Source: an uncultured Leptospiraceae bacterium
Lineage (GTDB): Bacteria; Spirochaetota; Leptospiria; Leptospirales; Leptospiraceae
Length of the DNA stretch: 7,696 nt
Assembly (NCBI GenBank): GCA_937924465.1
Contig: CALDSP010000123.1
Location: 1-7,696, forward strand
Reading direction: 5' to 3'
Within the stretch, counting starts at the first letter, position 1. Each line of letters starts with the position of its first letter. The notes beneath the pieces are model-generated. The model was not told the DNA's origin. It worked only from the letters and a program-made list of their open reading frames with translations, and ran no database searches. Made by a program: the position numbers and the translations under genes. Below, piece by piece: positions 1-6,583 of this stretch.

Positions 1-1
1 T

Positions 2-1324
2 GAAAGATTAAAAACTAAAGAAGCTCTTGAAAATGTAGAATCACTGAAATTCCAACAAGATGGGGATTTCTTTTTAATTTCTCTACTTACAGATCCTTTA
101 AGCTATAAAATGAGTGAAAGTAATCAGTTGGTTGTATATTCTGTTTTAAAAAGCAAAAAAGAATTTTGGTTTAAAAATCGTAAAAAAGAAATTGGTGGTG
201 ACTTAAATATTGTTGATGAAATTTATTTTGCTGAAAGACGTTTTCTATTTTTCTTAAATGCAGATGCAATGGGAAAGTCAATCCAAGGAGCAAGTGGAGC
301 TTTAATTTTAGGTGCAGCAATTAAAAGCATTCTTTTAAGAACTAAACATTCTCAAACTAAGGAAGAATCTTATCCTGAAATTTGGATAAAAAATATCTAT
401 GTAGAAATTCAACAACTATTTGAAACCTTTAGCTGTTCCATGCTTGTTTCCGGAATTTTAGGACTCATCGAAGAAACGACTGGTTTAGTTTATTACATTA
501 ACGCAGAGCATCCTTTTTTGATTTTATATAGAGATGGAAAGGCAAACTTTATTGATAGAGAATTTTCTACTCGAAAATGGGGAACTCCAAACAACGAAGA
601 AGTAATACAAGTCAAGTTATTTCAAATGAAACCAAATGATTATTTAATATGCGGCTCCGATGGAAAAGATGACATTCTTCTTAAAAAAGAAGATAACAAA
701 CAAGTCCTTAACTATGATGAAGAATATATTTTAAAAATTATTGAGTCTGTTGGAGGAGATGCAAATAAAATTCTTAATAAAATTTTAGAAGTAGGAAATT
801 TAACAGATGATTTTTCTATCATTAGTATTCAATTTCAAGGAAAGAGAAAAGATTTCAAATATTCTTACAATGAAGACTTTAAGAAATTTCAAAAGCTTTT
901 TGTTAATGAGAAAAAAAATAGAAATTACATAAAAGCTAAGGAACTTTGTATTCAAATGCTAGAAACTTATCCTTTTGATTTTCATTTATTAAAACAAGTT
1001 ACATTACTTAGTCTTAGGACTGGAGAGTATGAGACTGCTATTCAATATGCCAAAAAAGTGATAGATTTCTATCCACTAGAAAGCAGATTTTTATTTTACA
1101 TTTCTTACGCAAATTATAAATTGAACGATTTAAATAGAGCTATATTTTATGCAGAAAGAGCTTATCTAAGAGAGATTTATAATGTTCGATACATTTCTCA
1201 CTTGGCTCAACTTTATAAATTAGTTCATGAATATCCTAAAGCTGTAGAATACGCTAAAAGAGGACTTCAACTAGAACCAAACAACTTTAGTTTACTAAAA
1301 CTTTCTCGATTGTGTGATATATAA
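2..1324 (+). CDS. SpoIIE-family PP2C-type Ser/Thr phosphatase with C-terminal TPR repeats (5' end missing)
   Basis: The reading frame is open from the left edge, so this is the C-terminal 440 residues of a longer protein. The ATG at 110 is internal: the 36 codons before it are in frame and contain QQDGDFFLISLL, which fits the family. A PP2C/SpoIIE domain covers about residues 17-280 of the visible part. Candidate metal-binding acidic residues lie in IGGD (D67), NADAMG (D88), GSDG (D220) and TDD (269-270). About residues 290-440 form three to four TPR-like helical pairs, for example GEYETAIQYAKKVIDFYP and YPKAVEYAKRGLQLEP. Such phosphatases usually dephosphorylate STAS-domain anti-anti-sigma factors in partner-switching signalling. 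TPRs would recruit a partner. Spirochaete relatives often carry an N-terminal membrane sensor, but that part lies outside the window. The substrate is unknown. The stop codon directly abuts the stop of the convergent DUF445 gene. Confidence 0.88.
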   Translation, partial: ERLKTKEALENVESLKFQQDGDFFLISLLTDPLSYKMSESNQLVVYSVLKSKKEFWFKNRKKEIGGDLNIVDEIYFAERRFLFFLNADAMGKSIQGASGALILGAAIKSILLRTKHSQTKEESYPEIWIKNIYVEIQQLFETFSCSMLVSGILGLIEETTGLVYYINAEHPFLILYRDGKANFIDREFSTRKWGTPNNEEVIQVKLFQMKPNDYLICGSDGKDDILLKKEDNKQVLNYDEEYILKIIESVGGDANKILNKILEVGNLTDDFSIISIQFQGKRKDFKYSYNEDFKKFQKLFVNEKKNRNYIKAKELCIQMLETYPFDFHLLKQVTLLSLRTGEYETAIQYAKKVIDFYPLESRFLFYISYANYKLNDLNRAIFYAERAYLREIYNVRYISHLAQLYKLVHEYPKAVEYAKRGLQLEPNNFSLLKLSRLCDI

Positions 1325-2554
1325 TTAAACAAACATAGCTTGTCCTAAACCTACAAGTGCACCTAACGCAGCTCCTACTAAAATGAGTAACAATTCATCC
1401 TCTTGAAAAGCACTTCGTAAAACAGTTTCAAATTCTTGAGGAGATAAAGCTCTCATTCGGGAATACATTGTAGTTTCTAAATCCATAGCTTTTCCTACAT
1501 ACCCTTCAATTCTTTCAATAGATTGTGGAGCAATAGACATCATTTTGTTTACAATTCCAGAACGAAGTTGTTTATATTTATCTTGTCCTACTGTCATACT
1601 AATGATAGGTTTTGCAAAACTTGTTGTATTTTCAAAAGAATGAATTACTGCGTTTTGGATTATGTTAAACACAGCATCTGCTGCTTTTCCATACAGAATC
1701 TCTTCCAAAATGTTTCTTGCAGTTAAAATATTTTCTGCAACAAACTTAGCGTATTCTTTTGAAACCTCATCTTGCCTTTTTAAAAATAATCCTTGGTATT
1801 TAATAAAACCAAAATAAATAGTAGGAACGTAAGGACGAAAGATCATTTCTAAAGCAAGATAGTTAGTTAAATAGCCAACTATGACTCCTTGGATAGGAAG
1901 TGTCCACCAAATAGGAAGAAAATACCATATTACAATTTGCACGGCTCCTAGTAAAAATCCAAAATAAAGTCCACTTAACTCAATAAACCTAAATTCTGGT
2001 CCTCCTACTTTTTGGAACATATCTACAACTAATTTAACATTCTCACCACTCAATTTTTTAAGAACCATTCCTTTAAGATCGAAAACCTGAAGAATATTAT
2101 TTCTTAAGTCAAAAATAATCTCTCGAAAGGCATCTGGAATTTGTGCCTTTGCTCGTGCATACATATCTTCTTTTACATTTTGAGGAATCATTTCCCAAAG
2201 GGTAGGATTAATTTCTTCTACAATATCTCTTGTGATTTCTTGTATCATACTTTCAACAAGAGGTCGCATTTCTTTTTCGATTCCTTCGGGCTCTATTTTT
2301 TCAAAAACTTCCTCAATTTTGAGCAACCGTCCTGTGATTATATCCACTGATTTTGAGGCCATTTTATGAGCTTTGCGAGGAATAATCCCTTGCCAACCTA
2401 AATAAGGTGGATAAATCCCCCAAAACTTGATTGGGTAAAACGTCATTTTAAGAGCAACCCAGTTGGTGAACCAACCTACAAAGCCGTAAGTAAAGGGCAT
2501 AGCCAAAACAGGAAGTAAATTATTTGAAAGAATCCAATCAAGCATAAGTGCCAT
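1325..2554 (-). CDS. DUF445 family membrane protein
   Basis: This 409-residue protein of unknown function matches the DUF445 family. Hydrophobic, probably membrane-embedded stretches lie at about residues 8-35, 192-235 and 388-406. The last is a Gly/Ala-rich C-terminal anchor (ILVGAALGALVGLG). Between them are long, mainly helical charged regions (about 60-180 and 260-385). The signature GxxTNxxAxxMxFxP occurs twice, at residues 27-41 (GWFTNWVALKMTFYP) and 227-241 (GYLTNYLALEMIFRP). Each is followed by a Gln-Gly plus basic segment, so the protein looks internally duplicated. The start is uncertain: neither the ATG at 2554 nor the in-frame ATG three codons later (2545) has a clear Shine-Dalgarno sequence. 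The gene is transcribed divergently from the P83/100 gene and convergently with the phosphatase gene. Family members are inner-membrane proteins with no established reaction, and I infer none here. Confidence 0.85.
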   Translation of the reverse strand: MALMLDWILSNNLLPVLAMPFTYGFVGWFTNWVALKMTFYPIKFWGIYPPYLGWQGIIPRKAHKMASKSVDIITGRLLKIEEVFEKIEPEGIEKEMRPLVESMIQEITRDIVEEINPTLWEMIPQNVKEDMYARAKAQIPDAFREIIFDLRNNILQVFDLKGMVLKKLSGENVKLVVDMFQKVGGPEFRFIELSGLYFGFLLGAVQIVIWYFLPIWWTLPIQGVIVGYLTNYLALEMIFRPYVPTIYFGFIKYQGLFLKRQDEVSKEYAKFVAENILTARNILEEILYGKAADAVFNIIQNAVIHSFENTTSFAKPIISMTVGQDKYKQLRSGIVNKMMSIAPQSIERIEGYVGKAMDLETTMYSRMRALSPQEFETVLRSAFQEDELLLILVGAALGALVGLGQAMFV

Positions 2555-2674
2555 GTTAAAGATAGTGTCTTTTCAGAATCAACGAAAAAAAAAGATTTCC
2601 TACTTGATTTTTGTAAAATATTTAGTTTTGATGGAAATTAGTCTTATTGAATTATATAGGAGAATATAACATCC
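2555..2674. promoter_or_regulatory. Divergent intergenic region between DUF445 and P83/100 genes
   Basis: These 120 bases must hold the promoters for both flanking genes. On the minus strand a perfect TATAAT lies at 2656-2651, but I see no convincing -35 element at the right distance. On the plus strand a weak pair is TTGATT (2604-2609), a 17-base spacer and TTTGAT (2627-2632), each matching consensus at four of six positions. A good Shine-Dalgarno AGGAGA (2658-2663) sits 11 bases before the P83/100 ATG at 2675. The assignment of individual promoter elements is tentative. Confidence 0.3.
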
Positions 2675-4249
2675 ATGAAAAGAAATCAATTTATCCAGTT
2701 GCTTGTTTTAATAAGTGTGCTAATTCCAGTGCAAATTTTTGCACAGAAAAAACTTGATATAGATGAAAACGAAAAGGCTATTCGCAAAGAAAGATTAAAG
2801 AAGCTAAGTAAAGAATCTTTTATGAATCGCTCAAACGATAGAGCAGATGAAAAAACGAAAAAAGCAGACATTGAGACTGGTAAAACTCTAGCAGATTTAC
2901 TAAACTCAAATACTCAAAAGTCCCACAAACACAAAGGAATAATTATTAAGCGTTTCGACACAGATGAGGAAGGTCGCTTAGGAGGAGACATAATGGATAT
3001 GACCAAAGAAGTTTCTTATGGACATATCAACGGAATTATTCGTGTAGTTTCGGGCTATGTAAATCAAATGTTTAGCTATAATATGGAAGATTCTGAACTT
3101 TTGGCTCTTTATGTGGTCTATTATAATTTTAAACATAGAGGAAATTTTAACTACATAGGTGAAAACTTTGATACTGACTACTCTAAATTTTTAAAAAAAG
3201 ACAAAGTAGGAATCCCTGAAAACTTTGAAGGTTGGGCTGGAAGAACAGAAATTCTTATTCCAATTGAAAAAAACTTACTCAAAGGTGGTGGATTAGATAT
3301 TGCTACTTATGAGCTAGAAGATCAAGTCAACCCCGATATAGACATTCAAAGCAAGAAAAAATTTGATAACTTACAAAAAAGAAAAATAAAATCAGAAAAA
3401 GAAGAAGTCATGGAAAAATATGACAAACTTCTTAAGAGGGAAAAACAATTATTAGATCGACGTGCAGAGATCGATGCAAAATTAGCCGAACTTATGAAAG
3501 ATCCTATCAAAAATAAAGCAGAGATTGAAAGACTACAAGCTGAACGTAAAAAAATTGATGAGGAATTGGCTAAAATTGCAGTAGAGAAAAAGGATTTGGA
3601 AGCTAAAATTGAACAAATCAATCGTCGTGAAGAAATGAGAAAACTTGGTTTTACATCTGAAAAAGAGTTCATGGCTTATCAAGCAAGTAAGAAAAAAAGT
3701 GAACCTATTATAACGGAGGAAATTAAAAAAGAACAACCTAAAATCGAAATTCAACCTGAATCTAAAGTAGAAATTAAGGAAGAACCCAAAACAGTATCTC
3801 CTACAAAAATTCCTGCTAATTACATACAGGCTTTTCATAGCAAAGGAAAAATTATTGTTGCAAGAGAGTCTATCTACATTCCCGAAGCTGGAATCGTTGC
3901 TATTGGATATGAAACACCCATCCTAGAATCTTCTACTATTAACCTTTTTTTAATTGGAGCAGGAGAATTTGAAATTATTAAAGTCTTAGAGGGAGTTAAA
4001 CTTGCTCCAGAAACTCCATTCCTCTATATAGATGGTAAAATTTTCATTTATGAAGAATTCTCTGGAAAAGTACATTTAACTCAACTCTCACCACGTTTAG
4101 ATATTGAAGCTCGTAGTTCTGATCCAATTGATCCCGATTCCACAGTTATGGTTACCCAAGATACAATCAAGGTAATTAAAAATAAAAAGACGGGCTCGGG
4201 AGATGATGAGCTAAACTTTAAGAAAAAAGATCTTTCCTTAATTAAATAA
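2675..4249 (+). CDS. P83/100 family protein (spirochaete antigen family)
   Basis: This 524-residue exported protein belongs to the P83/100 family, known from Borrelia and Treponema. A signal peptide (about residues 1-23, basic start, hydrophobic core, IFA before the probable cut) is followed by a charged segment. The conserved N-terminal domain spans about 85-215 and includes YVVYYNFKHRGNFNY (147-160 region) and DKVGIPENFEGWAGRTEILIPI (176-197 region). These recall the family's YNAxYRGxFDY and KVGI...EWxGKTxIIIPL motifs. A long Lys/Glu-rich coiled coil covers about 225-335. A Pro/Glu/Lys linker (342-380) and a beta-rich C-terminal domain (381-480) follow. There is no cysteine, so it is not a lipoprotein and is probably periplasmic. 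Its molecular function is not established; Borrelia homologues are known as immunogens. The start is supported by a leading AGGAGA. The gene appears monocistronic, with its own terminator 12 bases after the stop. Confidence 0.88.
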   Translation: MKRNQFIQLLVLISVLIPVQIFAQKKLDIDENEKAIRKERLKKLSKESFMNRSNDRADEKTKKADIETGKTLADLLNSNTQKSHKHKGIIIKRFDTDEEGRLGGDIMDMTKEVSYGHINGIIRVVSGYVNQMFSYNMEDSELLALYVVYYNFKHRGNFNYIGENFDTDYSKFLKKDKVGIPENFEGWAGRTEILIPIEKNLLKGGGLDIATYELEDQVNPDIDIQSKKKFDNLQKRKIKSEKEEVMEKYDKLLKREKQLLDRRAEIDAKLAELMKDPIKNKAEIERLQAERKKIDEELAKIAVEKKDLEAKIEQINRREEMRKLGFTSEKEFMAYQASKKKSEPIITEEIKKEQPKIEIQPESKVEIKEEPKTVSPTKIPANYIQAFHSKGKIIVARESIYIPEAGIVAIGYETPILESSTINLFLIGAGEFEIIKVLEGVKLAPETPFLYIDGKIFIYEEFSGKVHLTQLSPRLDIEARSSDPIDPDSTVMVTQDTIKVIKNKKTGSGDDELNFKKKDLSLIK

Positions 4250-4260
4250 AACCAATGATA

Positions 4261-4296
4261 ACTAAAAAGTTCCTTCGGGGACTTTTTAGTTTTATT
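4261..4296 (+). terminator. Rho-independent terminator of the P83/100 gene
   Basis: A 13-base-pair hairpin has arms at 4261-4273 and 4278-4290. All pairs are Watson-Crick except one G-U. The loop is TTCG closed by C-G, the extra-stable cUUCGg tetraloop. The 3' arm ends in a T-rich run continuing to about 4296. It lies 12 bases after the P83/100 stop codon. Confidence 0.9.
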
Positions 4297-4550
4297 ATAA
4301 AAATCAATTTTTAGAGAAAATTATTAGAATTTTTTGAAAACAGTTCAATAGACAAACTTCTTCTTTATGGAGAATTTTTGTATGATTCAAGTTGTTTCTT
4401 AAAGCAAAAAATCAAATTGCAAAATCCATAAAAAGAATTATACTTATTTATAGTAAGAATGAAAAGCTTAATTTTTTTTTTTAAAAAAAAAGCTCATAAT
4501 AGTTGATTTTTAAAATTTAAAATAATCTTAAACTCAATACTAATAAAGAT
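4297..4550. other. AT-rich non-coding region between convergent transcription units
   Basis: The full gap between the P83/100 stop and the lipoprotein stop is 301 bases, including the terminator. The remainder is extremely A/T-rich, with homopolymer tracts. It has no open reading frame longer than about a dozen codons with a credible ribosome binding site. I see no tRNA-like fold and no repeat shared with the rest of the window. Apart from the A/T hairpin at 4465-4494 I see nothing functional in it. Confidence 0.6.
4465..4494 (-). terminator. Possible A/T hairpin terminator for the infC-zapA-lipoprotein operon
   Basis: AGCTT at 4465-4469 can pair with AAGCT at 4490-4494, and a run of 11 T pairs with a run of 9 A between them. 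The hairpin lies about 57 bases downstream of the lipoprotein stop. Read on the minus strand it ends in a short TTTT. It is the only hairpin candidate downstream of this operon. The stem is almost all A-T and the U tract is short, so it may be weak or merely low-complexity DNA. Confidence 0.35.
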
Positions 4551-5024
4551 TTATGAATTGTAACCTAAATTTAAAAACTTATAAAACTTTAAATTTTTAT
4601 TGGAAAGATTTTTTAAAAAGTATTGAAAATCTAGCTTAGAAAGTTCTGCTTTTTTAAAGCCTCGCCCTATTCCTAAAAAAGAGTTTGGATTTTCTTTCCA
4701 AGTTAAATAACCATACTTATGAGCAGTGAGTTCCATACTTTCTTCCCATGATTCAATTTTTCCCATCAAAAACAAATAAGTAATAGACTCCACATCTTGA
4801 ATATATAAGGAAGATTTTTTGTCATCATCGGAGCCTGAAGAAGTAGAAATTGAAGCAAGCGACTTAGACACACTCGATACAGAGTTTAAAGCGTTGGAAA
4901 TAGAATTTAAAGAGGTAGAAACCGAATTTAAAGATTGCGAAGAAGTAGACAATGAATTTAAAGCAGCACAATTTTCTAGTAAAGCTCCAAAAACAAAAAC
5001 AAATAGTAATAATCTTAAGTTCAT
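4551..5024 (-). CDS. Small putative lipoprotein with Ser/Asn-rich heptad segment
   Basis: This 157-residue protein has a short basic start, a hydrophobic core and a lipobox-like LLENC, with Cys19 as the probable lipidation site. N at -1 is tolerated in spirochaetes, but E at -2 is unusual. Residues 22-61 contain five copies of L-[NA]-S-[LVI]-S, beginning at residues 22, 32, 39, 46 and 56. Leu/Val/Ile fall in a 3-4 spacing, so an amphipathic, coiled-coil-like helix rich in Ser is likely. An acidic/basic link (GSDDDKK, 64-70) leads to a helical C-terminal domain (72-157) of unknown function containing GIGRGFKKAELSK (118-130). I recall similar uncharacterised putative lipoproteins in Leptospira but cannot verify this. 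Shine-Dalgarno AGGAG (5035-5031) lies inside the end of zapA. The start codon follows the zapA stop by one base, so the two are probably translationally coupled. Confidence 0.78.
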   Translation of the reverse strand: MNLRLLLFVFVFGALLENCAALNSLSTSSQSLNSVSTSLNSISNALNSVSSVSKSLASISTSSGSDDDKKSSLYIQDVESITYLFLMGKIESWEESMELTAHKYGYLTWKENPNSFLGIGRGFKKAELSKLDFQYFLKNLSNKNLKFYKFLNLGYNS

Positions 5025-5025
5025 A

Positions 5026-5331
5026 TCATTCTCCTATTAACTTCTTATCGATCATGGATATTAATTTTTTAGCTTTTTTTTCATAAACACTAGCCAACTC
5101 CTCATTGAGATGAGAAGAGGTTTCTTTGTATTGAAAGAGTTCATCGGCAATATTTATAGCGGCTAAGACGGCAATTTTTTCTGGTGAGGCGGTAGGAAAG
5201 GATTTTGCAAGTTCACGCATTTTTTTATCTACATAAAGAGTGATAGATAAAATGTACTCTTCACTGGCATCTCCAGCAATTATATATTCTGAACCGAATA
5301 TTTTGGCTTCTACTCGGTTAGTTTTAGCCAT
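5026..5331 (-). CDS. zapA: Cell division protein ZapA
   Basis: This 101-residue protein is of normal length for ZapA, the cytoplasmic FtsZ-associated protein that bundles and crosslinks FtsZ filaments in the Z ring. The N-terminal head (residues 5-47) carries the family pattern VEAKIFGSEYIIAGDASEEY, then YVDKKMRELA. Next comes the conserved EKIAVLAAINIADELF (51-66), starting the long helix that dimerises as a coiled coil to the C terminus. The ATG has no good Shine-Dalgarno sequence (upstream is TCCTAGAAAAA). It lies four bases after the stop of the ZapB-like gene, so translation is probably coupled to that gene. The TGA stop is followed after one base by the lipoprotein start. Pairing with a ZapB-like gene immediately upstream supports the assignment. 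Confidence 0.93.
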   Translation of the reverse strand: MAKTNRVEAKIFGSEYIIAGDASEEYILSITLYVDKKMRELAKSFPTASPEKIAVLAAINIADELFQYKETSSHLNEELASVYEKKAKKLISMIDKKLIGE

Positions 5332-5335
5332 TTTT

Positions 5336-6205
5336 CTAGGACTTAATATCTTCCTCTATCACCAAGAAATCATCATCATCGTCTGCATCAAAAACACTTA
5401 TAGCGTCATCGTCAGAGTCATCAATGATAATATCATCAGTTTCTTGGATAGGGGGAGTTGAATCTGCTCCGACTAAGATTTCCTCTTTGTGAGATTCAAA
5501 AGAAATCGGAGGTGGATCAACCTTGGTTTGTGTAACTTCAGGAGTTTCCGGTTCATGACTTTCTGTGGGAGTTTCATTTGTTACAAAAGTTTCCTGCTCT
5601 TGTAATTGACTTTGGGAATTATCATTCGTAGTCACTCCGAAAGACTCATCTTCATCCTCATCAAAAAGAATAATTTCGTCTTCATCGGGTTCTTCTTCTA
5701 CTTCTTGAAGGTAAGGTTCGGAGCTAGCCTCTTGTATAACTTGAATAGAGTCAGCTGGAGATTCTTCCGGCACAGAAGATTGGACATTTGAAGTACTTGT
5801 TGAAACGTCTACTGTAGCTGTTGTTGGTTCAGTTTGAGAATCATCTTGCGAACTAAAGCTAGAAACACTAGACGTGGGAGTAGGAGCAGTTTTAGAAAAA
5901 GTAGCTATGTTTTTAAATGCGGCAATGTTGTCAAGTCTATGCAGCATGTCAGTAATTTTGGAATCCACTTTTTCCTCACGTGACTTCAATTCCTGAAGTT
6001 CTTTCTGCGCTTGATCCAGTTGAGAGCGAAGAGAAGCTAATTCCCTTTCTTTTTCCTCAAGAACTAACTTCATTCTATCATTTTCACTCCGCAAAGTCTC
6101 ATTTTCCGACTCTAAACGATTATTTTCTGCTCGCAAATCAGAAATCAGTTCTAAGGCTTTTAGTACCTTGGATTCCAGTTCCTCTATACTCTCAAGTGCT
6201 ATCAT
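5336..6205 (-). CDS. ZapB-like coiled-coil protein with long acidic disordered tail
   Basis: The 289-residue protein has two distinct parts. Residues 1-95 form a continuous predicted coiled coil (MIALESIEELESKVLKALEL onward; LRAENNRLESENETLRSEN at 24-42) resembling ZapB, the cytoplasmic partner of ZapA in the Z-ring-associated network. Residues 100-289 are low complexity and probably disordered. This tail has a Ser/Thr/Pro stretch (102-150), an acidic block (166-189), a Thr/Pro/Glu stretch (200-255) and a second acidic block (256-289). The two acidic blocks share DxIx[LV]FDxDxDxxF, at 176-189 and 267-280. ZapB proteins are typically about 80 residues, so the tail is an addition. Shine-Dalgarno AGGAG (6215-6211) stands five bases before the ATG. 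The gene lies 24 bases after rplT and 4 bases before zapA. The ZapB assignment rests on coiled-coil character plus position and is only moderately secure. Confidence 0.72.
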   Translation of the reverse strand: MIALESIEELESKVLKALELISDLRAENNRLESENETLRSENDRMKLVLEEKERELASLRSQLDQAQKELQELKSREEKVDSKITDMLHRLDNIAAFKNIATFSKTAPTPTSSVSSFSSQDDSQTEPTTATVDVSTSTSNVQSSVPEESPADSIQVIQEASSEPYLQEVEEEPDEDEIILFDEDEDESFGVTTNDNSQSQLQEQETFVTNETPTESHEPETPEVTQTKVDPPPISFESHKEEILVGADSTPPIQETDDIIIDDSDDDAISVFDADDDDDFLVIEEDIKS

Positions 6206-6229
6206 GTATACTCCTGTTGATTAAAAAAA

Positions 6230-6583
6230 TTAGACTTTTAAAGATGCTTTTTCTACCAAAGCAGAAAACACTTCTTTATCATTATAAGCTAATTCTGCAA
6301 GCGTTTTTCGATTTAATTCTATTCCTATTTTCTTCAAAGCATTCATGAATTTCGAATAGGACATTCCATGTTCTCTTACAGCAGCGTTAATTCGGGTAAT
6401 CCAAAGACTACGAAAATCTCGTTTTTTAGCTCTTCTATCTCTATAAGCCCACTGCCCACTTTTCATTATAGCTGCTTTAGCAGTTTTGTAAAGCTTGGAG
6501 CGTCCCCCTCGAAAACCTTTTGCTTGTTTTAAAACTTTTACTCTTCTGTTTTTGTGAATAGTTCCGTTGATTGCTCTTGCCAT
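6230..6583 (-). CDS. rplT: 50S ribosomal protein L20
   Basis: This 117-residue basic protein of the large ribosomal subunit binds 23S rRNA and is needed early in 50S assembly. The basic N-terminal extension (HKNRRVKVLKQAKGFRGGRS, 11-30) and the core GQWAYRDRRAKKRDFRSLWITRINAA (43-68 region) are typical. So is the globular C-terminal part with SYSKFMNALKKIGIELNRKTLAELA (75-99). Length is normal and nothing is missing. The ATG overlaps the rpmI stop by one base (TAATG), and a strong GGAGG lies within the last codons of rpmI. Coupled translation with L35 is therefore likely. L20 represses its own operon in several bacteria by binding leader or intergenic mRNA; I cannot identify such a site here by eye. 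Confidence 0.98.
   Translation of the reverse strand: MARAINGTIHKNRRVKVLKQAKGFRGGRSKLYKTAKAAIMKSGQWAYRDRRAKKRDFRSLWITRINAAVREHGMSYSKFMNALKKIGIELNRKTLAELAYNDKEVFSALVEKASLKV

Noticed and set aside
3346..3838. Two minus-strand frames of about 100 codons opposite the P83/100 coiled coil
   Set aside because: They are Ser/Phe/Leu-rich shadows of Lys/Glu codons with no family resemblance and no ribosome binding site.
4471..4491. Run of T followed by A as a possible transposon end or phase-variation tract
   Set aside because: There is no matching inverted repeat, target duplication or transposase, and the tract is outside any gene or clear promoter.
4819..5040. Plus-strand frame of 73 codons with repeated EFK heptads, a TTG start and an AAGGAAG-like sequence before it
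   Set aside because: It is the exact antisense of the lipoprotein's Ser/Leu repeat, so its regular pattern is inherited. The minus strand has signal peptide, lipobox and coupling to zapA, so the minus-strand gene is the real one.
5366..5407. DxDxD runs in the ZapB-like tail as EF-hand calcium sites
   Set aside because: The Gly at loop position 6, the hydrophobic position 8 and the Glu at 12 are missing, and no flanking helices are evident.
5980..6348. Plus-strand frame of 122 codons spanning the 5' end of the ZapB-like gene and the end of rplT
   Set aside because: It is antisense to two well-supported genes, one of them L20, and resembles no known protein.
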